From JBCCMA01 sp045107005 (lineage in GTDB: Bacteria > Pseudomonadota > Gammaproteobacteria > Steroidobacterales > JBCCMA01), in NCBI GenBank assembly GCA_045107005.1, contig JBGCFP010000001.1, forward strand, positions 1 through 64,000: 64,000 nt of DNA, in the 5' to 3' direction. The translations under genes and the position numbers were made by a program. Shown piece by piece: positions 36,464 to 45,587 of the stretch. The notes below the pieces were generated by a model that was not told the DNA's origin, did no database searches, and was given only the letters and a program-made list of their open reading frames with translations. Positions within the stretch are counted from its first letter, which is position 1. Every line of letters begins with the position of its first letter.

Positions 36464-36712
36464 ATGAACGAAGACCAAGTGTACGAAAAAGTGGTAAAGG
36501 TAATTACACCGTTTTGCAAAAACGCCGACGCGTTGGCAAGCGTTTCGCGCGAGACCGACATCTTGCAGGATCTGCAGGTGAACTCGGCCCGTCTGGTCGA
36601 CATCATGCTCGAGTTTGAAGACGAGTTTGACATCGAAGTGGAAGACGAAGCCGCCGATAACATTCGCACCGTTGGCGACGCGGTCGCGCTTATCGTGGAA
36701 AAAACCAGCTGA
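36464..36712 (+). CDS. Acyl carrier protein
   Basis: The 82-residue acidic helical protein has the phosphopantetheine-attachment Ser41 within LQVNSARLVDIM. The usual DSL motif is altered to NSA, which suggests a divergent carrier read by its own partner enzymes. AGAGGA lies about 13 bases before the ATG. It is flanked by a condensing enzyme and an acyltransferase, and a phosphopantetheinyl transferase closes the operon, so it is probably the dedicated carrier of this pathway. Confidence 0.88.
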   Translation: MNEDQVYEKVVKVITPFCKNADALASVSRETDILQDLQVNSARLVDIMLEFEDEFDIEVEDEAADNIRTVGDAVALIVEKTS

Positions 36713-36717
36713 GCACG

Positions 36718-37467
36718 ATGATGTTCAGGGACAAAGCCGTTTTGGAGACTCAACGGCTTGTCTCGTATTTTTTGCTGGTGGTGTTCGGGCCGATCATTCA
36801 CGGGCTCTACCACATTCGTTTTCGCTATTCAGCGCACGATCTAAAGGCGGTGCGCGCGCGCTTCGCGGCGATCCGACGTGATCACCCCGGGCCCATTCTG
36901 TTGTGCACCAATCACCTGACGCTCATCGATTCCATCGTGCAAGGCGTTATTCTCAATTCACTGTGGCGCTACTGCACGCGTGTTTCTGCGCTCCCGTGGA
37001 ACTTGCCCGAGCGCAAGAACTTCGACAAATCTCTGAGTTGGCGACTGACCTGCTATCTGGGGCGCTGCATTCCGGTCACGCGCGGCGCGTCCCAGGAAGA
37101 GAGTAAGCGCGTGCAGCAAAAAATGAGCTATGTGCTCAATCGTGGCGACATCATTTCCATCTTCCCTGAAGGCACGCGCAGCCGCAGTTCGCGTGTGGAT
37201 ACCGAAGAGTTTTCCTACGGCAGCGGGCAGCTGCTGCGCATGGTGCCAGACGCGACCGTACTGTGCGTTTACCTGCGCGGCATGAAGCACGGATTGTTTT
37301 CAGATTTTCCTGCCACCGGCGAGCATTTCTTTGTTGATCTGGAAGTGATCCGACCCGAGTCAGCGTCCAAAGGCATGCGCCAGGCGCGAGATTTCTCGCG
37401 CCAAATCGTGCAGCAACTGGCGACGATGGAGCAGCGCTATTTCGACAGCGATCTCGCACCTCGGTAA
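36718..37467 (+). CDS. PlsC-like lysophospholipid acyltransferase
   Basis: The 249-residue product has a hydrophobic N-terminal segment (LVSYFLLVVFGPIIHGLY) and the acyltransferase motif NHLTLID (HX4D). FPEGTRSRSS, which binds the phosphate of the acceptor, follows. These enzymes transfer acyl groups from acyl-ACP or acyl-CoA to a glycerolipid or similar alcohol at the membrane. Five bases separate it from the ACP stop. In this setting it probably offloads the chain made by the operon onto a lipid acceptor. Its 3' end overlaps the phosphopantetheinyl transferase frame. Confidence 0.88.
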   Translation: MMFRDKAVLETQRLVSYFLLVVFGPIIHGLYHIRFRYSAHDLKAVRARFAAIRRDHPGPILLCTNHLTLIDSIVQGVILNSLWRYCTRVSALPWNLPERKNFDKSLSWRLTCYLGRCIPVTRGASQEESKRVQQKMSYVLNRGDIISIFPEGTRSRSSRVDTEEFSYGSGQLLRMVPDATVLCVYLRGMKHGLFSDFPATGEHFFVDLEVIRPESASKGMRQARDFSRQIVQQLATMEQRYFDSDLAPR

Positions 37468-38083
37468 CGACGTCGTCGACCTGGCCGACCCGGCCAACCG
37501 TGCCAGCGCCGCTAACCCGGCTTTTCATCGGCGTGTGCTGTGCGACGCGGAGCGCGCGCATCTGACCGCAGGGTCCGACACCGCGCTGTGGGCGCACTGG
37601 GCGGCCAAGGAAACCGCCTACAAAGCGCTTAAACCAACGTGTCCATCGTTGGTGTTTGCACACCGCCTGTTTGTCGTTAGCACGACCGAGACGTTTGCAA
37701 CCCAATCCGGCCGCGGTGAGGGCGTGGTCGACGTCGATGCGCTGAGTGTTTCAGTGTGCTGGGAATGGACTGGCGACTACGTGCACTGTGTTACCACGCT
37801 GCTGCCCGCCGCGGTTTACGCGGTGGCGCCGCTTGATGCGCTACGTCGCGAGGTTGCGTTTTCGGAGCTGGCGGCGAGGGAAGCACTAAGCGACGAATCC
37901 GTGGCGGTGCGGGTGTTGGCTCTGCAGCTGCTGGCGCACAGTGGGATCGAAGGTGCAAGCATTGAGCGCTCCACCCGCAAACAACGCGCGATGCCCCCCA
38001 GAATTTTGCATCCGACCAAAGAAATCGCTCTGAGTTTGTCGCACGACGCGCGCTTCGCGGCCGCTGCGCTGCGCTTACCCTAG
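37439..38083 (+). CDS. 4'-phosphopantetheinyl transferase, probable ATT start
   Basis: This enzyme converts apo-ACP to holo-ACP with CoA. The C-terminal motif WAAKETAYK (from about residue 54) with Lys and Glu is diagnostic, and LSLSHDARFAAAA follows near the end. The family N-terminus LGNDVVDLADP is present in frame, yet no ATG, GTG or TTG exists between the preceding in-frame stop (about 37346) and this conserved segment. The best candidate is ATT at 37439, with GGAG at 37428-37431 seven bases before it; ATC at 37451 is an alternative. The first canonical start (GTG, 37535) would delete the conserved N-terminus. It overlaps the acyltransferase by 29 bases. It may also serve the NRPS carriers. 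Confidence 0.8.
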   Translation: MSTAISHLGNDVVDLADPANRASAANPAFHRRVLCDAERAHLTAGSDTALWAHWAAKETAYKALKPTCPSLVFAHRLFVVSTTETFATQSGRGEGVVDVDALSVSVCWEWTGDYVHCVTTLLPAAVYAVAPLDALRREVAFSELAAREALSDESVAVRVLALQLLAHSGIEGASIERSTRKQRAMPPRILHPTKEIALSLSHDARFAAAALRLP

Positions 38084-41000
38084 ACTGCCCGTTTTGGGCA
38101 TCGACTCTGCCGCAGGGGCCGCGATTTCGGGTCGACTCGCGTGCCACCGCAAGTGGCCGCTGTCGACCAGCTGGGCGAGCATCGGCCCCGCGTGACGCAC
38201 CTTGATGTTCATGGCTGGACGCTTATCGCCTTCGAGCATGACCCAGCCATCACGACCTTGGGATTTCACGCAATACAGCGCCGCATCACCGAGCTCAAGC
38301 AAAATTGCGAGCTGATCCGACAGATCATGACCATCCCACATGGGGAAGCGCACGCTGCCGAGCGAACAGGTGATCGGCAGGCGCGTGCCGTTCGGAAGTA
38401 CGAACGGGTGTTCGCGAACGGAGCGAATGACGCGTTCGAGCAAATTCGGTGCGTCACCGGCTGAGCATCGGCACAGCAGCATGAATTCTTCTCCGCCCCA
38501 GCGTGCGACCAGGTCACTCTGGCGCGTGGCGCTACGCAAAACGTCGGCAAACTGACGCAGAACTTCGTCGCCGGCCGGGTGACCGTGGGTATCGTTCACG
38601 TTTTTAAAATGATCGATATCGAGAATAATGAGCAACCCTTGCTGGCGCATGCTCTGGGCCAGATCGCGGTCGTCGCGCCGCGCGTCGAAGTAGCGCCGGT
38701 TGTACAGGCCGGTTAACGCATCGGTTTCGCTTGCTCGCTTCAAGTGCTCGTTTTTGTCCGCCAACTCATCATTGAGCTCACGTAAGGTGTGCGTGCGCTT
38801 CTTAATGCGCTGCTCCAGATGGTGATGTCGTCGACGCGCGTTCGCACTGCGCAGCCAGATCAAGGCAAGCACCAGCACCACCGAGCCGCACCACAACACG
38901 GTGCGGAACATCATCGTTTCGGTGAAACGGGCGGTGCGGCGAAATCCGACACTGATGCCCGATTCGCTCCACAAGCCAGGTGCCGATGAGGCTTGCAGTT
39001 CAAAGGCGAACTCGCCGGGTGGCAGGCCCTGCAGTTGCACGCTGCGCACCCGCCCAACGTCGATCCATTCGTCGTTTATGCCACGCAGGCGATAGCGAAA
39101 TTCAAGCTGTGCACCGCGAACCAGATCGATGGCTGAGTAGTCGATCCTGAGCCTATTATCGTCGGCGCTGACGTCAGGCCGGGCGGCATCGTCAACGGCA
39201 TAACTGGCTGTACCGACGGTCAGCGATTTGATGTACGGGCGCGGGGCACGGTGAGCGCCGCCGACGGCGTCGAGATCGTAGGTGATGACGCCATCTTCGG
39301 TGGCAGCGACCAGTACGCCGTTCGACTGCAATGCGGCCGAACTGTTGCGCCCGTTGCAGCAATAGATGCCGTGCAGTGAGCGATACCGCTCGTGCGTGGC
39401 GATCGGCTGCACGGTCAGCTCCGATTGTGCCTCGTCCAATGCGTCAACGGGGGTCCGAAAGACGCCAGCGCTGGTTATCAGCCACAGGTAGTCGCCGCGT
39501 AACTCGATGTCGATCAGACGTTCTGGCGGTAGCCCTTCAGTTTCGCCGAAACGTCGCCACCTGCCGTCAGTTTCGACGACAATGCCGTTACTTGCGGTGG
39601 CCGCAATGATCTGCCCATTGGGTCGCTCGAGGATCGAAGTCACCACTGTGTTGGCGCCGGGTAGATCTGTGGCGTGGCGCGCGAGCTGATTGCCCTCAAG
39701 ACTTGCCAGCCCACTCTCGGTGCCCAACCACAGTCGTCCGTTTCGGGCCAGATACAGACTTTCGATGGCAGTTTGCGCAGCGTCGAACACGGTATCGACG
39801 TTACCGTCGGTGATCTTGTGCAATCCAAGATCGGTGGCGACCCACAAATCGTTATCCATGCCTGCGGCCATGGCCAGTGCATTGACCGGAAGCTGTAGGC
39901 GTTGTTGCGCGGGCGATTCCCGCCAGGTGCCGGTGTGAAGATCAAAGCGACGCAAACCCGTTTGCGTGCCCACCCACAGCTGCTCGTCATCATCGACCAG
40001 CAGTGTGTGCACCTTTCCGTTACGCGCGAAATCCTCTTTGACCACTGAAGTAATGCTCGTGTCGGTGAGAACACTGATGCCTTTGTCCGTGGCGACGTAA
40101 ACCTTGCCGATCGCGTCGCGCGTGACGGCGGCAACGTGCGGAGAGTGCAGACCTTCGGTAAAAGAAACCCGGCGAACGACCGTATCGCGCAGGGCCGTGA
40201 GGCCGAAGAAAAGACTGCTGTGCCACACCTGACCCTGATTGTCCTCGAGCATGGCGCTGAGTTGCGGTACGAATCCCAAGGCTTCGTCTTCAACGTTGGG
40301 CAGCTCGATTTCGCCGTTCGGAAAAAAGCGCCCCACCGCACGCTCGCCGCCAAACCACAGGTTCTCGTCGCGGTCCGACAACAGCAGTTCCACGTGCAGA
40401 TCGGCGACCAGTTCATGGTCGAGGTGCTCAATGCCTTGCTCGGTCAGCCGAAACATGCCGCGATGGGTTGCCCCGTAGATCTGCTTCTGATGTACGGCCA
40501 GATCGCGGACGCGATGTTTGGCAAGCGCAATTGGCAGCGGCCGCTCGATCACCTCGTCACCGTTGATTTCAAAGACCACACCTTGTCCGCCAGCGTAGAG
40601 CGTGTCGCCGCGCACGACCAGAGCGCTCACTTGACTGACCTGCCCGGCGTAGCGCTCGGTATCGAAGGTGTCACCGCGCAGCGACCACAAGCCCTTCTCG
40701 CTGGCGAACCAGAGTGTACCCCGCTGGTCTTCGGCGATGGCATGCACATTGGCCGCCCATTTGTTACCGCTAAGCAAAGGGCGGAACACTCGGCCATCGT
40801 AGCGGCTGACGCCGCTTAGCGACGTCACCAGCAGCTGATCATCCGAGGTCGCAAACACGCCGGTCGGCTGATTTGTCATCAGTCCCGGATGACTGGCCGT
40901 GCGATACACAATGACGTCGTAGCCGTCATAGCGGATCAGGCCACGCCCGGTTGCCAGCCACAAAAAACCGTCGGCGCTTTGCGCGACGTCCAGCACGTCG

Positions 41001-41143
41001 CCGTCGAGATAGGACTCGGCGGGAGGGGTTGAGAAACTGTACTGCCAGAAACGCAGCTGTGGATCCAGCGCGCTGGCGGATACAGCGAGATGCAGGCACG
41101 CGCTGACCAGCAGTACTCTGATGAGTGTCAATGCCGTTGCCAT
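38075..41143 (-). CDS. Periplasmic propeller-GGDEF diguanylate cyclase
   Basis: About 1022 residues. A signal peptide (MATALTLIRVLLVSACLHLAVSASA) is followed by a regulator-propeller array (about 30-640), a Y_Y_Y domain, a membrane helix (about 745-766), a coiled coil and a GGDEF domain with GGEEF at about 881-885. No EAL domain follows, so it should only make c-di-GMP. ATG at 41143 was chosen for the signal peptide. The 3' end overlaps the convergent phosphopantetheinyl transferase gene by nine bases. It is the third propeller-type sensor of this window and the only pure cyclase. Confidence 0.9.
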   Translation of the reverse strand: MATALTLIRVLLVSACLHLAVSASALDPQLRFWQYSFSTPPAESYLDGDVLDVAQSADGFLWLATGRGLIRYDGYDVIVYRTASHPGLMTNQPTGVFATSDDQLLVTSLSGVSRYDGRVFRPLLSGNKWAANVHAIAEDQRGTLWFASEKGLWSLRGDTFDTERYAGQVSQVSALVVRGDTLYAGGQGVVFEINGDEVIERPLPIALAKHRVRDLAVHQKQIYGATHRGMFRLTEQGIEHLDHELVADLHVELLLSDRDENLWFGGERAVGRFFPNGEIELPNVEDEALGFVPQLSAMLEDNQGQVWHSSLFFGLTALRDTVVRRVSFTEGLHSPHVAAVTRDAIGKVYVATDKGISVLTDTSITSVVKEDFARNGKVHTLLVDDDEQLWVGTQTGLRRFDLHTGTWRESPAQQRLQLPVNALAMAAGMDNDLWVATDLGLHKITDGNVDTVFDAAQTAIESLYLARNGRLWLGTESGLASLEGNQLARHATDLPGANTVVTSILERPNGQIIAATASNGIVVETDGRWRRFGETEGLPPERLIDIELRGDYLWLITSAGVFRTPVDALDEAQSELTVQPIATHERYRSLHGIYCCNGRNSSAALQSNGVLVAATEDGVITYDLDAVGGAHRAPRPYIKSLTVGTASYAVDDAARPDVSADDNRLRIDYSAIDLVRGAQLEFRYRLRGINDEWIDVGRVRSVQLQGLPPGEFAFELQASSAPGLWSESGISVGFRRTARFTETMMFRTVLWCGSVVLVLALIWLRSANARRRHHHLEQRIKKRTHTLRELNDELADKNEHLKRASETDALTGLYNRRYFDARRDDRDLAQSMRQQGLLIILDIDHFKNVNDTHGHPAGDEVLRQFADVLRSATRQSDLVARWGGEEFMLLCRCSAGDAPNLLERVIRSVREHPFVLPNGTRLPITCSLGSVRFPMWDGHDLSDQLAILLELGDAALYCVKSQGRDGWVMLEGDKRPAMNIKVRHAGPMLAQLVDSGHLRWHASRPEIAAPAAESMPKTGSLG

Positions 41144-41259
41144 AACATCAGTCCTGCGGCCAGACTGGCCGCTTCTTAACTGTGTAGCGACCAAGGAATG
41201 TGAGTCTTTAGCTGCCTGGCGCCACCGTTATGTCTTATTGCAAAGTCGTTCGGCGAGAT

Positions 41260-42168
41260 TCAGAAAGAGCCAAGCACGCGCCAAAACACCAGCGGCAAGG
41301 ACAGAGCACTGGCGAGTGTGGTCAGGCCGATCATGGCGACGATCAGCGTACGAGAAAACCCCGCGGCAATGCCCAGTAGTCCGGCGGTAATCATGCTTGG
41401 CATCGCTGCCTGCAATACGCTCGCTTGTCCGGCCGCACTCGCACTGCCGATAAGCATTGCGGCGGCGGTGGCGATGAGCGGCGCTCCGACCAATTTGATG
41501 CTCGCACCAATCGCCAGCGGCTGGCGCAGCGCCGCCGGCAACGCCCACTCAAGTTGCAGACCCACGATCAGCATCGCCAGTGGACCCATGGTTGCGCCGA
41601 GCAGTGTCAAAGGGCCAATTGCCCAGCCGGGCAGCATGTCGGGTCGAATTAGCAAGGCCAGCACGGTGACCAAAAAAGGTGGGAATAAAACGATCCGACG
41701 CACGACGCTGCCCACCGTCGGTGTTTCGGCTTGCCGACTCAAAAGAGCAATCACCACCGATGCGTAAATGGCCACCGCCATGAAATTGCCAATCTGATCG
41801 TACAAGATCGCGTAGCCGACAATCTCGTCGGACGCGATTGCGCTGATCAGGGGCAGCCCCAGATAGGCCGAGTTGCTAAGGGGCACTACCAGCAGCAGGG
41901 CGCCGGTGACTTCGCGAGACCACTGCAGGCGTCGTGACAGCGTCCAGACCATTAACGCCGTGGTCGCGATCACGCCCCACGCGAGGAACACTGGTGTCAG
42001 GGCTTCGGGTGTCAAATCCAGCGCCGGGACGCGCAGCAAAATCATCGCCGGCAGCGCGAAGTTGATGATCGTGCCGTTAATCAGATCCGGTGCCAGCGGG
42101 TGATTCAGCTTCGTCCGACGCATCAGCAGTCCGGCCGTGAAGCCAAGAGCAAGCAGTAGTAAACTCAC
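41260..42168 (-). CDS. AEC (auxin efflux carrier) family transporter
   Basis: The 302-residue protein is almost entirely hydrophobic, with about ten membrane segments. It shows the AEC layout: an N-terminal LGFTAGLLMRR, NFALPAMILLRVP, the NSAYLGLPL segment typical of the family, and a mirrored second half containing MITAGLLGIAAGF. Members export or import small organic acids and related anions. The substrate is unknown. It is divergent from the TerB-like gene and upstream of the propeller-cyclase gene on the same strand, 116 bases away. Confidence 0.85.
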   Translation of the reverse strand: MSLLLLALGFTAGLLMRRTKLNHPLAPDLINGTIINFALPAMILLRVPALDLTPEALTPVFLAWGVIATTALMVWTLSRRLQWSREVTGALLLVVPLSNSAYLGLPLISAIASDEIVGYAILYDQIGNFMAVAIYASVVIALLSRQAETPTVGSVVRRIVLFPPFLVTVLALLIRPDMLPGWAIGPLTLLGATMGPLAMLIVGLQLEWALPAALRQPLAIGASIKLVGAPLIATAAAMLIGSASAAGQASVLQAAMPSMITAGLLGIAAGFSRTLIVAMIGLTTLASALSLPLVFWRVLGSF

Positions 42169-42337
42169 GGAATGAGAAAAGAATCAGTAGTGAACATTTA
42201 TCGGTTCTAAGTGGGCGAACGAAGAGCTTAACGTGCTCGCGGCAGTAATCGAAGCCCGATGGCAACAAGGCCAATCGGTATGACGGTTGAACTTCATGGC
42301 GGGCCAACGCCACTGGCCGCCAACGGGGCGAAGAAAG

Positions 42338-42874
42338 ATGCATATTATTCTTGGAGCGCTTGGCTCCATCGTGACGATTCTGTGGCTCTTGCACAGACTT
42401 AATGACATGGGCGTTTCGCTCGGCGGCCTGAATCCGTGGCTGTGGCAACGGCGGCGTCGCTGGCGCAGCCAGTACGATGCCAACCCGGTGTTTCAAATTG
42501 ATCGTCCCCTGGAGGCGACGGCGCTGTTGCTGACGGCTGTGGCCAAAGCGGACGGCGACATGAGTGCGCAGGCCAAAACCGCGCTGCTCGACACGTTTGA
42601 ACAGGAATTCAAGCTGTCTGCAAACGACGCGTCGTCGTTGCTGCGCGCAAGCGTGCACTTGCTTGGCGCCGGTAATGAGGTAAACGACAATTTGTCGGGC
42701 GTCATGGCGCCGAGCGTTGATGCATTCACGGACGAGCAGTGGACATCGGTCCAGGAACTGCTGGAGCGGATTGCTAAAGCCGACGGGAGTCCGTCTGTGG
42801 TGCAGCGCGATCTGCTGGCGCAGATTGGGGCGTTCATTGCACAACAACAGCAGCCTTCAGGCAAATGGGATTGA
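42338..42874 (+). CDS. TerB-like membrane-anchored protein
   Basis: About 178 residues. An N-terminal hydrophobic segment (MHIILGALGSIVTILWLLHRL) anchors a helical TerB-type domain with ALLLTAVAKADGDMSAQAK and a second ELLERIAKADGSPS repeat. These acidic repeated motifs are the family's metal-binding signature. TerB-like domains occur in tellurite-resistance and stress-response proteins, often with an unknown role. ATG at 42338 was preferred over an in-frame start 51 bases upstream because it places the hydrophobic anchor at the N-terminus. Confidence 0.75.
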   Translation: MHIILGALGSIVTILWLLHRLNDMGVSLGGLNPWLWQRRRRWRSQYDANPVFQIDRPLEATALLLTAVAKADGDMSAQAKTALLDTFEQEFKLSANDASSLLRASVHLLGAGNEVNDNLSGVMAPSVDAFTDEQWTSVQELLERIAKADGSPSVVQRDLLAQIGAFIAQQQQPSGKWD

Positions 42875-42943
42875 GCAGCACGCTGTCATCGGCACGATAG
42901 CCGCGGTAGCATCCGTTATCTTTGTACGACTGGGGTACCTTCG

Positions 42944-43642
42944 ATGATCACAGCTTACGTCTTCGGTCCGCAGTGGGAACTGACCGACCCTAGCCCGTTT
43001 TGCATGAAACTCCTGACCTATTTGAGCCTGGCCAACGTCGAGTATCAAACCAAATCCGGCATGGCGTACATCCGCAAATCCCCGAAGGGGAAAATGCCGT
43101 ACATTCGTGACGGCGACAAAGTCGTCGGCGATTCCAATCTCATTGCGCTGCATTTGAAAACACATCATGACGTTGACCTGGATCGGCATTTGAGCCCCAG
43201 CCAGCGCGCGACGTCCCACGCGCTCAGTCGCATGCTCGACGAGCACACCTACTGGTGCCTGCTGCATTTTCGCTGGGTGCACGACGAGAACTGGGAGCAG
43301 TTCACGCGACCGGCTTTTTTTGATCCGCTGCCGTTTTTGCAGCGCAAGCTGCTGCCCAACCTGTTGCGCAAAGGTCTGATCAAGAGCAGCAAAGCGCACG
43401 GCATGGGGCGACACAGCCCGGAGGAAATTGCGCAGTTTGGCATTCGCGACTATCAGTGTCTCGTCGATACGTTGGGCGATCAGCCGTTTATGTTCGGGGA
43501 CGAACCCACTGGTTTTGACGCGGCAGCCTACGCGTTTTGCGCGGGCATGATTAAGGTGCCGCACCAAAGCCCGATTCGCGATTTCGTCGAAGGCTCGCCA
43601 CTGGTCGATTACGTAGAGCGAGTGGCCGCCAGACTCGGATGA
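42944..43642 (+). CDS. Glutathione S-transferase-like protein (metaxin/Fax type)
   Basis: The 232-residue product opens with a thioredoxin-like half: PSPFCMKLLTYLSLANVEYQ, then KGKMPYIRDGDKVVGDSNLI. An all-helical C-terminal half ends with GDEPTGFDAAAYAF. The arrangement and the KMPYI/DSNLI blocks match GST-like proteins related to Fax and metaxin. It may use glutathione or simply bind partners. Its stop overlaps the start of the YigZ-like gene by four bases (ATGA), so the two are co-expressed. Confidence 0.82.
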   Translation: MITAYVFGPQWELTDPSPFCMKLLTYLSLANVEYQTKSGMAYIRKSPKGKMPYIRDGDKVVGDSNLIALHLKTHHDVDLDRHLSPSQRATSHALSRMLDEHTYWCLLHFRWVHDENWEQFTRPAFFDPLPFLQRKLLPNLLRKGLIKSSKAHGMGRHSPEEIAQFGIRDYQCLVDTLGDQPFMFGDEPTGFDAAAYAFCAGMIKVPHQSPIRDFVEGSPLVDYVERVAARLG

Positions 43643-44271
43643 ATGCAGCCGATCAGTTCGACGTGCCCGCCGCGCGCGCGCAGGCCGAACTGCTGATCAA
43701 ACGCAGCCGTTTTATTGCCACGGTCGATCACGTTGCCGATCGCGCCGCTTTCGGCAAACTGCTGGATCTTCAGAGAGCCGACTATCCCGACGCGGGACAC
43801 CACTGTTGGGCGTACGTGGCCGGCGTGCCCGGCGATCTGCGTTCGGCCGACAAGAGCGACGACGGGGAACCGCGCGGCACCGCAGGGCGGCCCATGCTCA
43901 ACGTGCTTGAGCACAGCGGTATTGGCTATGTCGGCGCGATCGTTACGCGGTACTTTGGCGGTGTGAAGCTCGGGGCCGGTGGGTTGGTGCGCGCTTACAG
44001 CCAAAGCGTCGGCGCTGCGCTCGATGCGCTAACCCGTCGTACGCATTTCGTCACAGAACGATGGACCGTTACGCTGCCCTACGCCCTGTTGGCCAGTGTC
44101 GAACACTGGCTCGCTACTACGCCAATTCAAGTCACGGACAAGACTTTCGCCGACGACGTGTCCGTCGTGCTTCAGGTGCCGTTGCAGCAATCCCAGTCGG
44201 CACGCGATATGCTGGCGACGCTCGGCCAGGGCTCAATTCGGGTTGTTGGGGAACAAGACGAGTTCGGGTAA
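43639..44271 (+). CDS. yigZ: YigZ/IMPACT family protein
   Basis: The 210-residue protein has the UPF0029 N-terminal signature KRSRFIATV, HHCWAYV, DDGEPRGTAGRPML and YFGGVKLGAGGLVRAY. These are shared with E. coli YigZ and eukaryotic IMPACT. A smaller C-terminal domain follows. The biochemical role is not established; IMPACT modulates GCN2 in eukaryotes, which does not transfer to bacteria. It is coupled to the GST-like gene upstream by ATGA. Confidence 0.9.
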   Translation: MNAADQFDVPAARAQAELLIKRSRFIATVDHVADRAAFGKLLDLQRADYPDAGHHCWAYVAGVPGDLRSADKSDDGEPRGTAGRPMLNVLEHSGIGYVGAIVTRYFGGVKLGAGGLVRAYSQSVGAALDALTRRTHFVTERWTVTLPYALLASVEHWLATTPIQVTDKTFADDVSVVLQVPLQQSQSARDMLATLGQGSIRVVGEQDEFG

Positions 44272-44370
44272 GCGGGCGCACCGACGTTCGGCCGCCGCTA
44301 CGCTCTTTGCTACCCTATCCCAGGCACGCGGCCACTCGCGTTTCAACGATCACCGGCAGGTTCAGCGACC

Positions 44371-45486
44371 ATGGCTATTACGTGGCGTTCGGCGCTACTT
44401 CTTATGCTCATCGGCCCGACGGTGCTGGTGGCTGCCATGCTGTGGTGGCGAACCATCGAGCGACCTGCGTGTCGTTGGTTGGCGGCGTTTCTCATCGCCT
44501 TTTGTCTTGATACCGTCCCGCAGATTATTGGGTTTGCCGGCGCCTACGACGCCTGGCCGTGGCTGACTTTCGCGCCGTTCAACTACCAACCACTGTTTGG
44601 GCCGCTGATGTACCTGCATGCGCATACACTAATGCGCAAAACGCCGATCGGGCGACGCTGGTGGCTACTCGCACCCGGCGCGCTTCAGGTGTTGTACGAC
44701 CTGTGGGCCTTTACCACTCTGGGCGACTATCGCGCGAAGTGGGCGTACACAGCGGCGGTTCACGATCCGTACATTGCGCCGTTGCAAATGGCCGTGTCCA
44801 TCGCGTTGGCGCTGGGCTGCGCGGTCGCGACATGGCGCTTGCTGCGGCGCTATCGGCACTACTTGCGCACCACGCAGTCCGTGGCGGTGGAGCTTGATCC
44901 ATCGTGGCTGTCGCGATTTTTGATCACCGTCGGGATCGCACTTTCGGTGTGGATCAGCTTCGAGGCCGTGAATCAGTTCGTGACCCCGCTGACTTACCGG
45001 GCGCGTTATCCCATGTTCCTGGTCATCGGCGCATTGCTTTTGTGGCTGGGGCTTGAAGCACTCAGTCGGTTGCGCACGCCGTTCGTCAGGCTGCAGGATG
45101 TGCCGGCAACCGAAGATGGGGCCCCACCGGGTCGGGATTGGGTGGTGCTGGGCGAGGCGCTACGACACGAATTGGTCGCGAAGTCGTGGCATCTGGAGCC
45201 CCGACTGAGTCTTGGCGATCTGGCGACGCGCATGGCGACAAACGAGAGCTACGTCTCCCGGGCGCTCAATCTGGGTTTGGGCATCAACTTCAACACGCTG
45301 GTCAATGACGCTCGCATCGACACGGCCAAGGCCTTAATGCGGGCCGAGCCGCAGGCCAAATTGCTCGATATCGCGCATCGCGCCGGCTTCAATTCCAAGG
45401 CGACCTTCAATCGTGTGTTTCGTCAGCGCTGCGAGACCACGCCATCTGCGTTCAAACGGGCGGAAAAAACGTCTCAAATTCGGTAA
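44371..45486 (+). CDS. Membrane-bound AraC family transcriptional regulator
   Basis: The 371-residue protein has about seven membrane helices in its first 240 residues and an AraC-type DNA-binding domain at the C-terminus. That domain contains LSLGDLATRMATNESYVSRALN and IAHRAGFNSKATFNRVFR, the two helix-turn-helix motifs. Regulators of this shape sense a membrane or envelope signal directly. The adjacent S41 peptidase gene downstream, in the same direction about 100 bases away, is a candidate target, which is inference. Confidence 0.88.
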   Translation: MAITWRSALLLMLIGPTVLVAAMLWWRTIERPACRWLAAFLIAFCLDTVPQIIGFAGAYDAWPWLTFAPFNYQPLFGPLMYLHAHTLMRKTPIGRRWWLLAPGALQVLYDLWAFTTLGDYRAKWAYTAAVHDPYIAPLQMAVSIALALGCAVATWRLLRRYRHYLRTTQSVAVELDPSWLSRFLITVGIALSVWISFEAVNQFVTPLTYRARYPMFLVIGALLLWLGLEALSRLRTPFVRLQDVPATEDGAPPGRDWVVLGEALRHELVAKSWHLEPRLSLGDLATRMATNESYVSRALNLGLGINFNTLVNDARIDTAKALMRAEPQAKLLDIAHRAGFNSKATFNRVFRQRCETTPSAFKRAEKTSQIR

Positions 45487-45587
45487 AACCCTGTTTCTAA
45501 ATGATTTGGGGCGAGGCTCTGCTGCCCATGGCGGACACTTGTCAGCACATCGCAGTCACTGGGGCTGCGCAAATTTGGAGACAGTGA

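Noticed and set aside
36718..38083. Programmed frameshift joining the acyltransferase and phosphopantetheinyl transferase
   Set aside because: No slippery sequence is evident in the overlap, and an ATT start with good spacing explains the arrangement more simply; kept only as an alternative.
42077..42847. Minus-strand 256-residue frame covering the TerB-like gene
   Set aside because: The plus-strand frame has a membrane anchor and repeated KADG motifs; the minus frame has none and overlaps two real genes.
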